The position numbers and the translations under genes were made by a program. The notes beneath the pieces were generated by a model. That model saw only the letters and a list, made by a program, of their open reading frames with translations, was not told the origin of the DNA and ran no database searches. From an uncultured Bilophila sp. (GTDB lineage: Bacteria > Desulfobacterota > Desulfovibrionia > Desulfovibrionales > Desulfovibrionaceae), in assembly GCA_959604115.1 (NCBI GenBank), contig CAUHBW010000191.1, positions 1-7,438 of the forward strand: a stretch of DNA of 7,438 bases, in the 5' to 3' direction. This document shows, piece by piece, positions 6,209 to 7,438 of this stretch (positions are counted from its first letter, which is position 1; each line of letters starts with the position of its first letter).

Positions 6209-7324
6209 CTACGCCTTGCGCTTGAACATCCAGATCGCGCACAGCATCGACACGGCGGAGATGGCGGCGATCCGCGCGCTGCTGTCCAGCGCGGCGCTCA
6301 TGGTGATGTCCTTGAGGAACAGCCCCTGCAAGATCACGATGAAGTGCCGCAGCGGGTTGAGCTGGCTCAGGTTCTGTAAGAACATCGGCATGTTGTTCAC
6401 CGGCGTCATGAATCCCGAAAGCAGGATGCACGGCACGGCCAGCGTGAAGCACCCCAGAAACGCCTGCTGCTGGGTGGAGGCGAACGACGAGACCATGAGC
6501 CCCATGCTGCTGACCGAAAGCGAGAACAGCAGCATGGTCACGTACAGCACCAGCACCGATCCCACGAACGGCACGTCGAAGAACCAGATCGTGGAGAAAA
6601 AGAAGATGGTGCCGTGGACCAGCCCGACCACGCAGCCGGGGATGAGCTTTCCGAAGGCGATTTCCACGGGGCCGGCGGGCGAGACGAGCATCTGGTCGAA
6701 GGTGCCGAGTTCGCGTTCCCGCGCCACGGTCAGGCCGGTGATGATCAGGCCCATCATAAAATTGATCGTGCCGATCAGATTCGGCAGGATGAACCAGCGG
6801 AAGTCGAGATTCGGGTTGAACCAGTTCAGTTCCTCGACCTCCACGCTCACGGGCTTCGCGGTCAGGAAGGCCGGGGTCGCCGTGGCCACGCCCTGCACGA
6901 TCCGCTGGACGTATTGGGTGAGGATCTGGGCGGTATTGGATCGCCTGCCGTCCAGCAACAGCTGTACTTCGGCGGGGTCGCCCCGCTCCACCTTCGCGGA
7001 GAAGTCGTTCTGAAAGTGCATGACCACGAGCACCTTCTGCCGGTTGATGGCCTCCTCCGCCGCCTTCGGGTTGTCCTCGAAGGTGATGCGGCGGAAGGTC
7101 GTGGAACCGCGCAGGCGGCTGATGATCTCCTGGCTCCAGTAGCCCGAATCCTCGTTGATCACGACCACGTCCACATTCCTGACGTCCATCGTGGCGGCCC
7201 ACGCGAAGATGAATATCTGGATCACCGGCGGGATCAGGACCATGAACCGGCTCTGCCGCGTGCCCATCAGCACCAGCAGTTCCTTTCGGGCTATCGCAAG
7301 AATGCGGCGTACTGTCTGCAACAT
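6209..7324 (-). CDS. ABC-2 type transporter permease (YhhJ-like)
   Basis: Inner-membrane half of an ABC exporter. The 371-aa product has the usual ABC-2 plan. One N-terminal membrane helix (about 28-46, with IPPVIQIFIFAWAATM) is followed by an external domain of about 130 residues with FNPNLDFRWFILP near its end. A helical core follows: about 180-200, 226-248, 254-281, 288-307 and 350-367. The cytoplasmic loop ARERELGTFDQMLVSP (201-216) is the family's coupling region, and LRHFIVILQGLFLKD (325-339) is typical. Length and layout match E. coli YhhJ, which works with the RbbA-type ATPase and an HlyD-like adaptor. The ATG at 7324 has GGAGG (7333-7337) eight bases upstream. The frame stays open 27 codons further, but that part is low-complexity Gly/Pro-rich and unlike the family. 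The partner ATPase, adaptor and second permease are expected upstream, beyond the window. The substrate is unknown. Confidence 0.92.
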   Translation of the reverse strand: MLQTVRRILAIARKELLVLMGTRQSRFMVLIPPVIQIFIFAWAATMDVRNVDVVVINEDSGYWSQEIISRLRGSTTFRRITFEDNPKAAEEAINRQKVLVVMHFQNDFSAKVERGDPAEVQLLLDGRRSNTAQILTQYVQRIVQGVATATPAFLTAKPVSVEVEELNWFNPNLDFRWFILPNLIGTINFMMGLIITGLTVARERELGTFDQMLVSPAGPVEIAFGKLIPGCVVGLVHGTIFFFSTIWFFDVPFVGSVLVLYVTMLLFSLSVSSMGLMVSSFASTQQQAFLGCFTLAVPCILLSGFMTPVNNMPMFLQNLSQLNPLRHFIVILQGLFLKDITMSAALDSSARIAAISAVSMLCAIWMFKRKA

Positions 7325-7357
7325 AAAGGATGCCTCCGGCGGCAAGGGTGGCTGCGG

Positions 7358-7403
7358 CCCCCCTTGACCCCCTGCCGGGGGGTAATGCTTCCCCCCGGAC
7401 CCC
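7358..7403 (-). repeat. GC-rich stem-loop and G-tract cluster before the permease gene
   Basis: A perfect 8-bp stem CCGGGGGG/CCCCCCGG with an 8-base loop occupies 7375-7398. On the minus strand there are four runs of at least four G: 7400-7403, 7391-7396, 7368-7372 and 7358-7363. It lies 20 bases upstream of the permease Shine-Dalgarno, inside a 114-base stretch (7325-7438) with no clear gene. If an upstream gene ends here, a minus-strand frame stopping with TAG at 7421-7423 is one option, but only five codons are visible. Confidence 0.55.
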
Positions 7404-7438
7404 ATCGAAGCCTGTTGGGGCTATTGCGCTAACCGGTC

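Noticed and set aside
6039..7013. Plus-strand open frames over the permease gene
   Set aside because: Antisense shadows of a well-supported membrane protein; no domain or ribosome binding site.
7325..7405. 27-codon N-terminal extension of the permease
   Set aside because: Gly/Pro-rich sequence encoded by the GC hairpin region; the ATG at 7324 has a well-spaced GGAGG and gives the family-typical N-terminus.

Overview
The window is most likely chromosomal DNA from a Desulfovibrionaceae-type sulfidogenic delta-proteobacterium (Desulfovibrio, Bilophila, Mailhella or similar). This is inferred from the ribosomal proteins, from a GC-rich coding style with C/G at third positions, and from a DhaT-like iron alcohol dehydrogenase of the kind prominent in these organisms. 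No rRNA or marker search was possible, so the genus is not fixed.

Layout: (1) 11-3171, minus strand: the 'streptomycin' operon rpsL-rpsG-fusA (S12, S7, EF-G). All three genes are full length and look wild type. A 224-nt structured gap separates rpsL from rpsG, and only 15 nt separate rpsG from fusA. (2) 3172-3651: an AT-rich divergent regulatory region of about 480 nt. It holds the likely rpsL promoter(s) on the minus strand and the alcohol dehydrogenase promoter on the plus strand. Upstream of the latter lie phased ACATGT-like boxes that resemble an operator array. (3) 3652-4833, plus strand: a full-length group III Fe-dependent alcohol dehydrogenase. (4) 4834-5145: a convergent intergenic region dense in inverted repeats, ending in a perfect 36-bp palindrome that is probably a bidirectional terminator. 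(5) 5146-5982, minus strand: a soluble CorC/HlyC-type protein with two CBS domains, starting with TTG behind a strong Shine-Dalgarno. (6) 5983-6208: a structured leader or intergenic region. (7) 6209-7324, minus strand: an ABC-2 type (YhhJ-like) permease. It is probably the last gene of an exporter operon whose other members lie beyond position 7438.

The genes do not form one pathway: a translation operon, a redox/fermentation enzyme, a CBS-domain ion-homeostasis protein and an exporter permease sit side by side. I saw no convincing sign of a new system, mobile element, CRISPR array or toxin-antitoxin pair. What merits a second look is non-coding: the phased boxes upstream of the dehydrogenase, the rpsL-rpsG intercistronic hairpins, the structured region before the CBS gene, and the stacked inverted repeats between the convergent genes.
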